Positions 1 to 6,185 of a DNA stretch of 6,185 nt are shown piece by piece (the first letter of the stretch is position 1; every line of letters starts with the position of its first letter). The position numbers and the translations under genes were made by a program. The stretch spans positions 1 through 6,185 of the forward strand of contig CANHCD010000134.1 of the NCBI GenBank assembly GCA_947458795.1, read 5' to 3'. Under the pieces are notes generated by a model that did not search any database, was not told the origin of the DNA, and saw only the letters and a program-made list of their open reading frames with translations. The stretch is from Cyclobacteriaceae bacterium (GTDB lineage: Bacteria; Bacteroidota; Bacteroidia; Cytophagales; Cyclobacteriaceae).

Positions 1-778
1 GATTGTACACGATGCCGTCCAAGATTCCAGGAATCCATTTGTTTAAAAACACCGCTAGCTTTCCTTGTGTAGTAAGTACCAGGTCACGTTTTCTTTTCCA
101 AGTGGCCCGAAGAATGTGGTCTGCTACTTCTTCGGAAGACATCATTTTGGATTCGTCGCGTGGGGATTCTCCTTGTGACGCCCCTGAAGCAGTTAAAGCG
201 GTATTTCGGATGTTGGAACTGGTAAATCCAGGAGCGACCACGAGCACATGAACTCCCTTTTTCATGACCTCAGTACGCAAGGACTCAAAAAATCCATTCA
301 TCGCATATTTACTCGCCGTGTAAGCGGTTCGGGCGGGCGTACCACGATACCCATTGATGGAGGAAATTCCAATGATAGAGCCCTTGGAAGCCAAAATGGC
401 GGGTAAGCAGAACTTGGTAGCATAGACAGTTCCCCAAAAATTAGTATCCATCAACTTGCGAAACACTTCTAGGTCTAGGTCCTGAAATAAGGCCCGCATA
501 GAGATTCCTGCGTTGTTGACCAAAATATCTAGCTGACCATAGTGCGCGAGCGTTTCCTCGGCCATGCGACGGTTGTCGGCTTCTGAACCTGCATCAGCTA
601 GGATAGGAAGTACGGGATAGTTTTTGGCGCGCAACTGAGCTGCACAATCCTCAAGCTTTTGTGGATTCCTTCCTGTGATGACTAGTTTGGCGCCTGCTGC
701 ACCAAAGGCAGCTGCACAGGCCTCTCCTATTCCTGAGGTGGCTCCTGTGATAAGTACCACTTTATTCCTATAGTTCAT
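1..778 (-). CDS. SDR family NAD(P)-dependent oxidoreductase (3' end cut by window edge)
   Basis: A classical short-chain dehydrogenase/reductase with a Rossmann fold, predicted to be cytoplasmic and to oxidise or reduce a hydroxyl/carbonyl group on an unknown substrate. The frame is open from an ATG at 778 to the left edge, giving 259 residues with no stop; classical SDRs are about 250-280 aa, so little is probably missing. Visible motifs: the cofactor-binding TGATSGIG at residues 11-18, NNAG at 88-91, and the catalytic tetrad N113, S140, Y153 and K157 (YTASK). The PG motif is at 183-184. An Arg at 37 after the second strand (ITGRN) suggests NADP(H) preference, which is inference. There is no signal peptide or membrane segment. 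The family call is secure. The substrate cannot be read from sequence; the DltE-like/DHRS7B-like branch is my best guess. It is transcribed divergently from rlmD across 131 bp. Confidence 0.93.
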   Translation of the reverse strand, partial: MNYRNKVVLITGATSGIGEACAAAFGAAGAKLVITGRNPQKLEDCAAQLRAKNYPVLPILADAGSEADNRRMAEETLAHYGQLDILVNNAGISMRALFQDLDLEVFRKLMDTNFWGTVYATKFCLPAILASKGSIIGISSINGYRGTPARTAYTASKYAMNGFFESLRTEVMKKGVHVLVVAPGFTSSNIRNTALTASGASQGESPRDESKMMSSEEVADHILRATWKRKRDLVLTTQGKLAVFLNKWIPGILDGIVYN

Positions 779-837
779 ACCCGATATTTGGCCCTAAAGA
801 TAGAAAATTGCTAGAAACAAAGGCCTAAGCCGGCAAA

Positions 838-865
838 TTGTGGAGTCTAAGCGTACCTAGCTTGG
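838..865 (+). promoter_or_regulatory. Candidate Bacteroidota-type promoter for rlmD
   Basis: TTG at 838-840 is followed after 17 bp by TAGCTTGG at 858-865. This fits the Bacteroidota sigma pattern TTG-N17-23-TAnnTTTG with one mismatch in the -7 box. It would place transcription start near 870, about 40 bp before the ATG at 910. If real, the TTG at 838 is part of the promoter and not a start codon. The match was found by eye, and such short patterns occur by chance. Confidence 0.3.
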
Positions 866-909
866 AGAATGTGGTCCAAACCTGTCCCTTTTTTCCTAAT
901 TTTACGGCC

Positions 910-2316
910 ATGTCGAGAAAAATGAAACATAAGGTCATCACCGACCTGACCATCGAACGGATTGCTACCGAAGGCAAGTGCCTAGGATACCACGAAGGGA
1001 AGGTGGTGTTTGTGAATCAAGTTGCCCCTGGCGATTTGGTGGATGTGCGGATCACCAAAGGCAAAAGCTCTTTTATGGAAGGCGAAGTGGTGAAGTTCCA
1101 CTCCTACTCCAAGGACCGCATCGAACCTTTTTGTGCTCATTTTGGGACCTGTGGTGGCTGCAAATGGCAGCACATCACCTACGAACTTCAGCAGCAATAC
1201 AAGCGGCAACAGGTAGTGGACCAGTTTGAACGGATCGCCAAAGTTCCCATTCCAGAAGTGGCTCCGCTCCTAGCCTCTGCCAACACGCAGTACTACCGCA
1301 ACAAACTGGATTTCACTTTTTCAAATTCCCGCTGGTTGACCCGCGAGGAAATCAATTCAGATCAAGAGTTTGAACGAAATGCCTTGGGCTTTCACATCCC
1401 CAAGATGTTTGACAAAATCATCGATATCGAGCACTGCTACCTGCAAGGTGGGATCTCCAATGCAGTACGGAATGCCATTCGAACTTTTGCTCGAGAAAAT
1501 GGAATTTCCTTCTACGCAATCCGTAATCAGGAAGGAGTCCTTCGAAATCTGATTATCCGGACCACCAGCACCGGTCAAACGATGGTTATCGTTCAATTTG
1601 GAGAAAATGACCCGGAGTCTATTTCTAAGGTAATGACCTTTTTGAAGGAGAAATTTCCTGAAATCACCTCCCTTCTGTATGTGATCAATACCAAAGGCAA
1701 CGAAACTTTTCATGATTTAGAACTCGTTACTTTTTCAGGCCTCCCCTACATCGAGGAGCAAATGGAAGGACTACGCTTTCGAATCGGTCCCAAATCTTTC
1801 TACCAAACCAATTCGGATCAAGCCTATGAACTCTACAAGGTTGTACGCGACTTTGCGCAGCTAAAAGGAGATGAGGTGGTGTACGATCTCTACACGGGAA
1901 CAGGTACCATTGCCAACTTTGTGGCCAAGCAGGCCAAGCAGGTAATCGGGGTGGAATATGTAGCTGCAGCCATTGAAGATGCCCAGCTCAATTCCCAGCT
2001 GAATGGGATCAAAAACACCCTGTTCTATGCGGGAGACATGAAGGCTATTTTGACGGATGAATTTATTGCCAACCATGCCAAGCCAGATTTAATCATCACC
2101 GACCCTCCTCGTGCGGGAATGGATGAAAAAGTCATTGAAATGCTTCTTCAAATCGCTGCTCCTGCGATTGTATACGTTTCATGCAATCCTGCCACCCAAG
2201 CACGTGATCTGGCCCTTTTGGGCGAGCGTTATCAGGTAGAAAAAGTGCAGCCCGTAGACATGTTTCCTCAAACCTACCATGTAGAAAATGTGGTACGACT
2301 AACCCTAAAGCCATGA
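910..2316 (+). CDS. rlmD: 23S rRNA (uracil-C5)-methyltransferase RlmD (RumA/TrmA family)
   Basis: Predicted SAM-dependent m5U methyltransferase of 23S rRNA (U1939 in E. coli numbering), 468 aa from this start. Residues about 5-65 form a TRAM RNA-binding domain. Cysteines C75, C81 and C84 (C-x5-C-x2-C, as in E. coli RlmD) plus C176 fit the [4Fe-4S] ligands. The SAM-binding loop is DLYTGTGT at 326-333, with Q299 in the QTN motif, and DPPRAG is at 398-403. C425 in SCNPATQARDL is the expected nucleophile and E459 in HVENVV the expected base, so the enzyme looks fully active. The frame extends back to a TTG at 838, but those 24 residues precede the TRAM domain and overlap a possible promoter. I prefer ATG 910; ATG 922 is also possible. 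No clear Shine-Dalgarno is present. Whether it also modifies U747, as RlmCD does, cannot be told. It is followed by an overlapping gene. Confidence 0.93.
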   Translation: MSRKMKHKVITDLTIERIATEGKCLGYHEGKVVFVNQVAPGDLVDVRITKGKSSFMEGEVVKFHSYSKDRIEPFCAHFGTCGGCKWQHITYELQQQYKRQQVVDQFERIAKVPIPEVAPLLASANTQYYRNKLDFTFSNSRWLTREEINSDQEFERNALGFHIPKMFDKIIDIEHCYLQGGISNAVRNAIRTFARENGISFYAIRNQEGVLRNLIIRTTSTGQTMVIVQFGENDPESISKVMTFLKEKFPEITSLLYVINTKGNETFHDLELVTFSGLPYIEEQMEGLRFRIGPKSFYQTNSDQAYELYKVVRDFAQLKGDEVVYDLYTGTGTIANFVAKQAKQVIGVEYVAAAIEDAQLNSQLNGIKNTLFYAGDMKAILTDEFIANHAKPDLIITDPPRAGMDEKVIEMLLQIAAPAIVYVSCNPATQARDLALLGERYQVEKVQPVDMFPQTYHVENVVRLTLKP

Positions 2317-2690
2317 TCTCTGATTTCAATGACCCCGAACTGAGTGGGAAATACCTAGGTACGATCACCAGCGATTTTGTCAAAGTCTGCGATGTGCTAA
2401 AGGAGGCCTCCTACCAGGTTCGCACCAAGGGATTTTCTGAGTTTCCAATTTTTCCTATTTCCAAAGAAATGCAGCCTATCGGGAAAATATTCATTGGCAA
2501 AGCTGAAAAAGATTTGGATTGGAATTACTTCATCACCTACGTGGATGAGTTTGTGCAGCGAACCCTGATTGCAGAAGAGGGACTCGAAGACTTCACCAAA
2601 AACTACAAGGATCCCGACGAATTCTGTTGCTTATTTGTGATGGATGGAGCCTTTACCAGCTTTGTCTTTATTCCTTATCCAATAGATTAA
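2313..2690 (+). CDS. Conserved-looking hypothetical protein coupled to rlmD
   Basis: A 125-aa protein I cannot assign to a characterised family; I think similar proteins exist in other Bacteroidota, but this is recollection. Its ATG shares bases with the rlmD stop (ATGA at 2313-2316), so it is almost certainly co-transcribed and probably translated by re-initiation. The protein is small, soluble and acidic (about 22 Asp/Glu against 12 Lys/Arg). It has no signal peptide, no membrane segment and no recognisable catalytic motif. It is rich in aromatic residues, with a compact FPIFPIS stretch at 44-50, adjacent cysteines C105-C106, and a hydrophobic C-terminus ending PYPID. The composition suggests one small alpha/beta domain. 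Coding status rests on the overlap, the full-length open frame and normal protein-like composition. A link to rRNA modification is only contextual, and the function is unknown. Confidence 0.82.
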   Translation: MISDFNDPELSGKYLGTITSDFVKVCDVLKEASYQVRTKGFSEFPIFPISKEMQPIGKIFIGKAEKDLDWNYFITYVDEFVQRTLIAEEGLEDFTKNYKDPDEFCCLFVMDGAFTSFVFIPYPID

Positions 2691-2706
2691 TACTACTCCA
2701 ATTTAC

Positions 2707-2753
2707 TTGATGTAAAAATAGATGAACAGTTATGAATCAATTTTTTACATCAA
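2707..2753. repeat. Perfect 12-bp inverted repeat with 23-nt spacer
   Basis: TTGATGTAAAAA at 2707-2718 is exactly mirrored by TTTTTACATCAA at 2742-2753. The arms are AT-rich (three G/C pairs). The left TTGAT could also pair with a second ATCAA at 2736-2740, giving a shorter alternative hairpin. A TTACTT direct repeat lies at each side (2703-2708 and 2755-2760). It sits between the end of the rlmD operon and the ABC gene. It could be a weak terminator for the upstream unit or an operator for the downstream gene. The run of T lies inside the right arm rather than after it, so it is not a textbook intrinsic terminator. Confidence 0.75.
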
Positions 2754-2754
2754 C

Positions 2755-2785
2755 TTACTTCGAGTGGTTTAGAAAAAGTAACTCG
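2755..2785. repeat. Two mutually exclusive short hairpins
   Basis: TTACTT (2755-2760) can pair with AAGTAA (2776-2781), and CGAGT (2761-2765) can pair with ACTCG (2781-2785). The pairings cross each other and share base 2781, so only one can form at a time. The stems are short and may be chance. The rest of the gap up to the ATG at 2835 holds the palindrome TAGTACTA (2801-2808) and no clear promoter or ribosome binding site. Confidence 0.25.
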
Positions 2786-2834
2786 CTCCACACTACCCAA
2801 TAGTACTAGTAAAAAGCACCTGTTTTTCTCCCCC

Positions 2835-4310
2835 ATGTCCAACCCAATCCTCATCCAACTAGCCGATGCACAGGTTCATTTTCGAGGGGTCACTCTTGGG
2901 AAGGAACTTCAGTTCACTTGGAAGCAAGGGGAACATTGGGCGGTGTTTGGGGATTCTGGGAAATCCTTGACCGGGCTTTTGGAAACCCTCCTTGGGAAAA
3001 CTTTGCTGCAAAAAGGAAGCCTAGAAACTCCCTTTTCGAGGGACTATACCGCGGAACAAAGTCAAGCAGGCCAGGTACACAGTTTCCGAGACTTGATTGC
3101 ACTGGTCTCCCAGGATTATCCTATTCGGAATAAAGCAGGCCTACAGAATTTCTACTACCAACAGCGCTTCAATAGTGCCGATGTCCACGACACCATCACC
3201 GTTGGCAGTTACCTCCAATCTATTCCTGCCACGCGGAAGGGACCCTGGACCACTGAAAAGGTTGCCCAACTCCTGCGACTAAATCACCTCCTCGATGCCT
3301 CTCTTTTGATGCTATCCAATGGAGAAACGCGCAGGCTGTCTCTGGCAGCAGGTCTTTTGCGCCAGCCCCTGCTCTATTTGATGGATCAGCCCCTCACCGG
3401 ATTGGATCAGGAAAGCCGGGCAGCCTTTGGGGATTTCTTAGCGGCCTGCATCCAAGCCAACATCCACGTGCTACTTACAACCACTTCCTCGGAGATTCCA
3501 GCTCAGATTACCCATATCGCCTATTTGAAGGATTCGGGAGTCCTACAAACCTGGGAGCGGAAGGAGTTTGATCCACAGAATACCCCTGTCCAAGTCTCCT
3601 CTTGGGATCTAGCACCAATACTCCCCACCTTAGCCTCCTACCCCGTCTATTCAGGGCCTGTGGTGGCCCTAGAGGAGGTATCGATACGCTATGGCCAGAC
3701 CCTTATCCTAGATCGGCTCAACTGGAACATACAGTCCGGTGAGCGCTGGAGGTTGAGGGGAAAAAATGGGAGCGGAAAATCAACCTTGATCAGCCTGCTT
3801 ATCGGAGAAAACCCCCAAGCCTATTCCCAGAATTTCTCCCTATTTGGAAAGAAAAGGGGTGCTGGAGAAAGCATATGGGAACTCAAGAAGCCCATCGGAT
3901 TTGTGGCACCTGAACTCAGCCGCTACTTTCCTCGAAACCAAAGTCTGAGAAAGGTCATTCTCTCCGGGCTTTTCGATACCCTTGGACTATTCAAATCAGT
4001 TACCCACGAACAAGAAGCCTTGGCCATTACTTGGTTGGAAGCCTTTCAACTCCAAGACTTGGCCGAGAAATTCTTTTACGAACTATCCCTAGCGCAGCAG
4101 CGTTGGGCCTTGCTCGCGCGCGCACTGATCAAAAAACCTCAACTTTTGATCCTAGACGAGGCTTCCCAGGGCTTGGACGAACAGCAGCGAGACCTGTTTA
4201 GAAACACACTACAGGACCTCTTAACGCGCATTCCTACTGCAGTCATCTACGTGAGTCATTACGAGCAGGATGTTCCGCCTTGTGTTGATTTAGAATTGGC
4301 CTTGTCCTAA
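2835..4310 (+). CDS. ModF-like protein with two fused ABC ATPase domains
   Basis: Cytoplasmic protein of 491 aa with two ABC ATPase domains (about 5-235 and 276-490) and no membrane segment. The second half resembles E. coli ModF: signature plus QQR, a SQGLD D-loop, and VSH followed by a DVPPC-like tail. The ModF role is itself poorly defined, and no permease or molybdate-binding gene is nearby, so transport is unproven. Domain 1: the Walker A region at 39-49 (GDSGKSLTGLL) aligns without gaps to the consensus with Leu45 at the lysine position; Q-loop Q93; signature LSNGE 160-164; Walker B ends D184-Q185, with Gln instead of catalytic Glu; the switch His is missing (TTTSSE 215-220). Domain 2: A-loop Y286, intact Walker A with K315, signature degraded to LSLAQ (417-421), intact Walker B D441-E442, and H475. 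Predicted: one working and one dead ATP site. The start is the first in-frame ATG; no Shine-Dalgarno is visible. Confidence 0.88.
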   Translation: MSNPILIQLADAQVHFRGVTLGKELQFTWKQGEHWAVFGDSGKSLTGLLETLLGKTLLQKGSLETPFSRDYTAEQSQAGQVHSFRDLIALVSQDYPIRNKAGLQNFYYQQRFNSADVHDTITVGSYLQSIPATRKGPWTTEKVAQLLRLNHLLDASLLMLSNGETRRLSLAAGLLRQPLLYLMDQPLTGLDQESRAAFGDFLAACIQANIHVLLTTTSSEIPAQITHIAYLKDSGVLQTWERKEFDPQNTPVQVSSWDLAPILPTLASYPVYSGPVVALEEVSIRYGQTLILDRLNWNIQSGERWRLRGKNGSGKSTLISLLIGENPQAYSQNFSLFGKKRGAGESIWELKKPIGFVAPELSRYFPRNQSLRKVILSGLFDTLGLFKSVTHEQEALAITWLEAFQLQDLAEKFFYELSLAQQRWALLARALIKKPQLLILDEASQGLDEQQRDLFRNTLQDLLTRIPTAVIYVSHYEQDVPPCVDLELALS

Positions 4311-4328
4311 ATCCTAGGAGGAGCAGCA

Positions 4329-4362
4329 CCACCAAACTGGAAATCGCCACCAACTGTGGAAA
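4329..4362. repeat. Imperfect tandem direct repeat, period about 18 bp
   Basis: CCACCAAACTGGAAA (4329-4343) is nearly repeated as CCACCAACTGTGGAAA (4347-4362), differing by a one-base loss and a two-base gain. It lies in the 104-bp gap between the ABC gene and the exported PLP enzyme. This gap also contains a strong Shine-Dalgarno-like AGGAGGAG (4316-4323) with no start codon at a suitable distance, and a T-rich tract (about 4382-4401) just before the next gene. No clear promoter was found. The repeat may be chance or a remnant duplication. Confidence 0.4.
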
Positions 4363-4414
4363 AAGTAGTGGGATCCGAGCAATTTTTCTTATTTTCCTTC
4401 TCAATGCGATCGTT

Positions 4415-5683
4415 ATGGCAAGCAGAAGAACTTTTCTCCATCACCTTGGGCTAGGATTAAGCCTTCCTGGATTGGCGGCATTTGCCCTTCCCGATACCAA
4501 CCGAACTCCCTTTCCATCTCCAAACCTGGAGGAGGAAGCCTACTGGAAAGCCATCCGCCAGCAATTTCCGCTTCAGAATAACCGCATCTACCTCAACAAC
4601 GGCACCTTTGGTCCTGCACCCCATTCGGTGCTCGATGCGCTCCAGAAAAGCAGTTTGGACATCAATACCAGCGGAGAGTACGGCAACTCGGATGCAGAAC
4701 GCGTGCAGTTGGCTCAATTTTTTGGTATCAAAACCACCGAATTCTCCATCACCCACAACACCACCGAAGGTATCAATATTATGGCCTGGGGCGTCCCGCT
4801 ACAAGCAGGTGATGAAGTGATCCTCACCACCCACGAACATGCAGGCAATGCCCTTCCTTGGCTCAATCGGGCCAAATACGACGGAATCGTCCTCCGAACC
4901 TTTGAGCCCAAAGCAACCCAAGCTGAAAATTTGAACGAGATTCAAAAATTAATCAATTCCAAAACCAAGGTGATTGCCATCCCGCATGTGACCTGTACTA
5001 CAGGATTGGTATTTCCCATTCAGGAGATTTGCAGCCTAGCCAAATCACGAGGGATACTCACAGCCATCGATGGAGCGCATGGGGCAGGCACCTTTAACTT
5101 GGACTTGACTGCAATGGGTTGTGATTTTTATGCAGGATGCTTCCACAAATGGATGCTGGGCCCTAGTGGAACCGCTTTTCTTTACGTACGCGAAGAATCC
5201 TTGGAAAAACTTCGTCCTGTCATGATAGGTGGACATTCGGATACGGGCTGGGACATGACGTCCACTCCCCCTACCCTTGCAGGCTATGTCCCGGCTGCCA
5301 GACGATTTGATTACGGCACGCAAAGTAAGGCATTAGCAGTAGGCATGGTGGCTGCCACGGAATTCCATGACCAGATTGGCAAGGACCGTGTTGAAACTCG
5401 CTTGCAAACCCTCAACCAGTACTTGATGGATGGGCTTTTGGAACTTAATACCAAGCTAGACATCCTCACACCGCTGGAAAAGGAATCCCGAATAGCACTC
5501 CTCACCTTCCGTCCAAAAAATATGAGTTACCAGGTTTGTGGAAATGAACTTGGGAAAGCCGGATTTCGGATTCGACAGGTTCCAGAAGGAAAGGTAAACG
5601 CGATTCGCGTATCTACTCACGTTTACAACACCAAAGAAGAGGTAGACGCGTTCCTAGCCGCCTTAACTCGAATTCTTACTTGA
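4415..5683 (+). CDS. Tat-exported PLP-dependent class V aminotransferase-fold enzyme (isopenicillin N epimerase-like)
   Basis: A 422-aa fold-type I PLP enzyme, predicted to be exported to the periplasm in folded form. The N-terminus is a clear twin-arginine signal: SRRTFL at residues 3-8, then a moderately hydrophobic Leu/Gly stretch to about 24; cleavage near 22-26 is inferred. The catalytic domain begins about 45 with the YLNNGTFGPAP motif (59-69) typical of isopenicillin N epimerase-like and cysteine-desulfurase-like enzymes. TTEGIN (116-121) contacts the cofactor phosphate, D219 and H222 (IDGAHGAG) contact the PLP ring, K245 in FHKW is the Schiff-base lysine, and R398 (IRVS) is a likely carboxylate-binding residue. 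All key PLP residues are present, so it should be active. The reaction (epimerase, lyase, desulfurase or transaminase) cannot be decided from sequence. No Cys sits in an obvious desulfurase active-site loop. ATG 4415 is chosen because it yields the complete Tat signal. Confidence 0.9.
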   Translation: MASRRTFLHHLGLGLSLPGLAAFALPDTNRTPFPSPNLEEEAYWKAIRQQFPLQNNRIYLNNGTFGPAPHSVLDALQKSSLDINTSGEYGNSDAERVQLAQFFGIKTTEFSITHNTTEGINIMAWGVPLQAGDEVILTTHEHAGNALPWLNRAKYDGIVLRTFEPKATQAENLNEIQKLINSKTKVIAIPHVTCTTGLVFPIQEICSLAKSRGILTAIDGAHGAGTFNLDLTAMGCDFYAGCFHKWMLGPSGTAFLYVREESLEKLRPVMIGGHSDTGWDMTSTPPTLAGYVPAARRFDYGTQSKALAVGMVAATEFHDQIGKDRVETRLQTLNQYLMDGLLELNTKLDILTPLEKESRIALLTFRPKNMSYQVCGNELGKAGFRIRQVPEGKVNAIRVSTHVYNTKEEVDAFLAALTRILT

Positions 5684-6059
5684 GTTTCTTTTTCTTCTTT
5701 GCGGCGGCCCTTTCGACGGCTTCTTGGGCACGAAACTGTGCAATGTCACGTATAAGTTGTACTGGCAAATCCTCGCCGTACGGAAACTGAATGGCTCCTT
5801 TGGAGGTCACATACCCAGCCAATTCTTCTTTAAAATTAATCACCCCTGAAGCGGTAGGGTAATACCCCAGATGGCTTTTGGCAGCGGCATAGTACACCAA
5901 TACTTCTGAAGTCTTGAAGGCTGGCATGTGGTAACTGATCACTTCTTCAGCCTCGGGTACCGCTTGACGCAGGATTTCGCGCATTTGCTGTAACTTGGCT
6001 TGAATTTCAGGAGTAAACCAAGAAAAGTACTCTTGGATTGAATTAGGTTTGGGATTCAT
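5676..6059 (-). CDS. DUF1801 domain protein (YdhG-like, often named iron chaperone)
   Basis: A 127-aa cytoplasmic protein of the DUF1801/YdhG family. B. subtilis YdhG (Fra) has a frataxin-like structure and has been linked to iron delivery for Fe-S assembly; most other members are uncharacterised, so that role is a possibility only. Family features visible: an N-terminal helix (about 7-34), the PEAEEVISYHMPAF stretch at 35-48, HLGYYP at 63-68, and KGAIQFPYGEDLP at 87-99, followed by a C-terminal helix. The protein ends in a basic AAAKKKKKLK tail (118-127). Length is normal for the family. ATG at 6059 gives the expected N-terminus. The stop codon lies inside the convergent PLP-enzyme gene (8-bp overlap). 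The gene upstream on the other strand starts only 38 bp away, so the two probably share a compact divergent control region. Confidence 0.88.
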   Translation of the reverse strand: MNPKPNSIQEYFSWFTPEIQAKLQQMREILRQAVPEAEEVISYHMPAFKTSEVLVYYAAAKSHLGYYPTASGVINFKEELAGYVTSKGAIQFPYGEDLPVQLIRDIAQFRAQEAVERAAAKKKKKLK

Positions 6060-6097
6060 AAACTAGAAGGCTCAATAGTTGAAAGCGGATTGAACTT

Positions 6098-6185
6098 ATG
6101 GAAAAAAATGAACTTACGCTCAATGAAGCGCAAAAATTAGTAGACCACTGGATCAAGACAGTAGGCGTACGCTACTTCAATGAAC
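6098..6185 (+). CDS. MazG-like nucleotide pyrophosphohydrolase, N-terminal fragment
   Basis: The ATG at 6098 opens a frame that runs off the right edge after 29 codons. The visible residues, with LNEAQKLVDHWIKTVGVRYF at 8-27, match my recollection of the N-terminal helix of Bacteroidota MazG-like nucleotide pyrophosphohydrolases. These are all-alpha NTPases that hydrolyse (d)NTPs to monophosphates for nucleotide-pool cleaning. The metal-binding EExxE...ExxD motifs would lie beyond the window, so activity cannot be judged. The start is preceded by no clear Shine-Dalgarno. A nearby ATG at 6108 is out of frame. Family assignment from this short stretch is tentative. Confidence 0.65.
   Translation, partial: MEKNELTLNEAQKLVDHWIKTVGVRYFNE

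Noticed and set aside
3..251. An 82-codon plus-strand frame at the left edge
   Set aside because: It is antisense to the SDR gene, whose motifs and catalytic residues are unmistakable on the minus strand.
795..821. Possible minus-strand promoter for the SDR gene (TTTG, 15 bp, TATCTTTA)
   Set aside because: The spacer is shorter than the usual 17-23 bp and the last base of the -7 box is wrong, so it is not strong enough to annotate.
1357..1713. A 118-codon open frame on the minus strand inside rlmD
   Set aside because: It is fully contained in a strongly supported gene, its translation has no recognisable motif, and it is best explained as a codon-bias shadow.
2707..2785. A CRISPR array or insertion-sequence end
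   Set aside because: There is a single inverted repeat with no repeated spacer units, and no transposase or Cas gene is nearby.
2950..2990. A frameshift or sequencing deletion as explanation for the odd Walker A in ABC domain 1
   Set aside because: The reading frame is continuous, and an ungapped alignment with the consensus loop gives the same length, so substitutions explain it better than an indel.
4457..4911. Several open frames overlapping the PLP enzyme on both strands (99, 112 and 65 codons)
   Set aside because: They lie inside the aminotransferase-fold gene and show low-complexity or non-protein-like translations; the real frame carries all PLP motifs.

Overview
The window looks like an ordinary housekeeping/accessory stretch of a Bacteroidota chromosome, probably Cytophagales (Algoriphagus/Cyclobacteriaceae-like). 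This is inferred from the style of the proteins (RlmD, the ModF-like double ABC ATPase, the MazG-like N-terminus), from moderate GC judged by eye, and from gene starts that almost never carry a Shine-Dalgarno sequence. No marker gene fixes the taxonomy.

Layout, left to right. A short-chain dehydrogenase/reductase (minus strand, cut by the left edge) is divergent from a two-gene unit: the 23S rRNA m5U methyltransferase RlmD, and a 125-aa protein of unknown function that starts inside the RlmD stop codon (ATGA overlap). A 144-bp gap holding a perfect 12-bp inverted repeat follows. Next comes a 491-aa protein with two fused ABC ATPase domains of ModF type and no transporter permease beside it. 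After a 104-bp gap comes a PLP-dependent class V aminotransferase-fold enzyme with a twin-arginine export signal. Its 3' end overlaps by 8 bp, tail to tail, with a minus-strand DUF1801 protein. Finally, divergent from DUF1801 across 38 bp, the first 29 codons of a MazG-like nucleotide pyrophosphohydrolase run off the right edge.

The genes do not form one pathway. Only rlmD plus its overlapping partner look like a clear operon. The ABC protein and the exported PLP enzyme could be co-transcribed but have no evident shared function. There are no RNA genes, CRISPR arrays, recognisable insertion sequences or phage genes, and no gene-free stretch longer than 144 bp.

I did not find a convincing new system. 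The points most worth a second look are: the ABC protein, whose eroded residues fall so that one composite ATP site stays intact and the other is lost; the uncharacterised protein coupled to rlmD; the Tat-exported PLP enzyme; and the inverted repeat upstream of the ABC gene.
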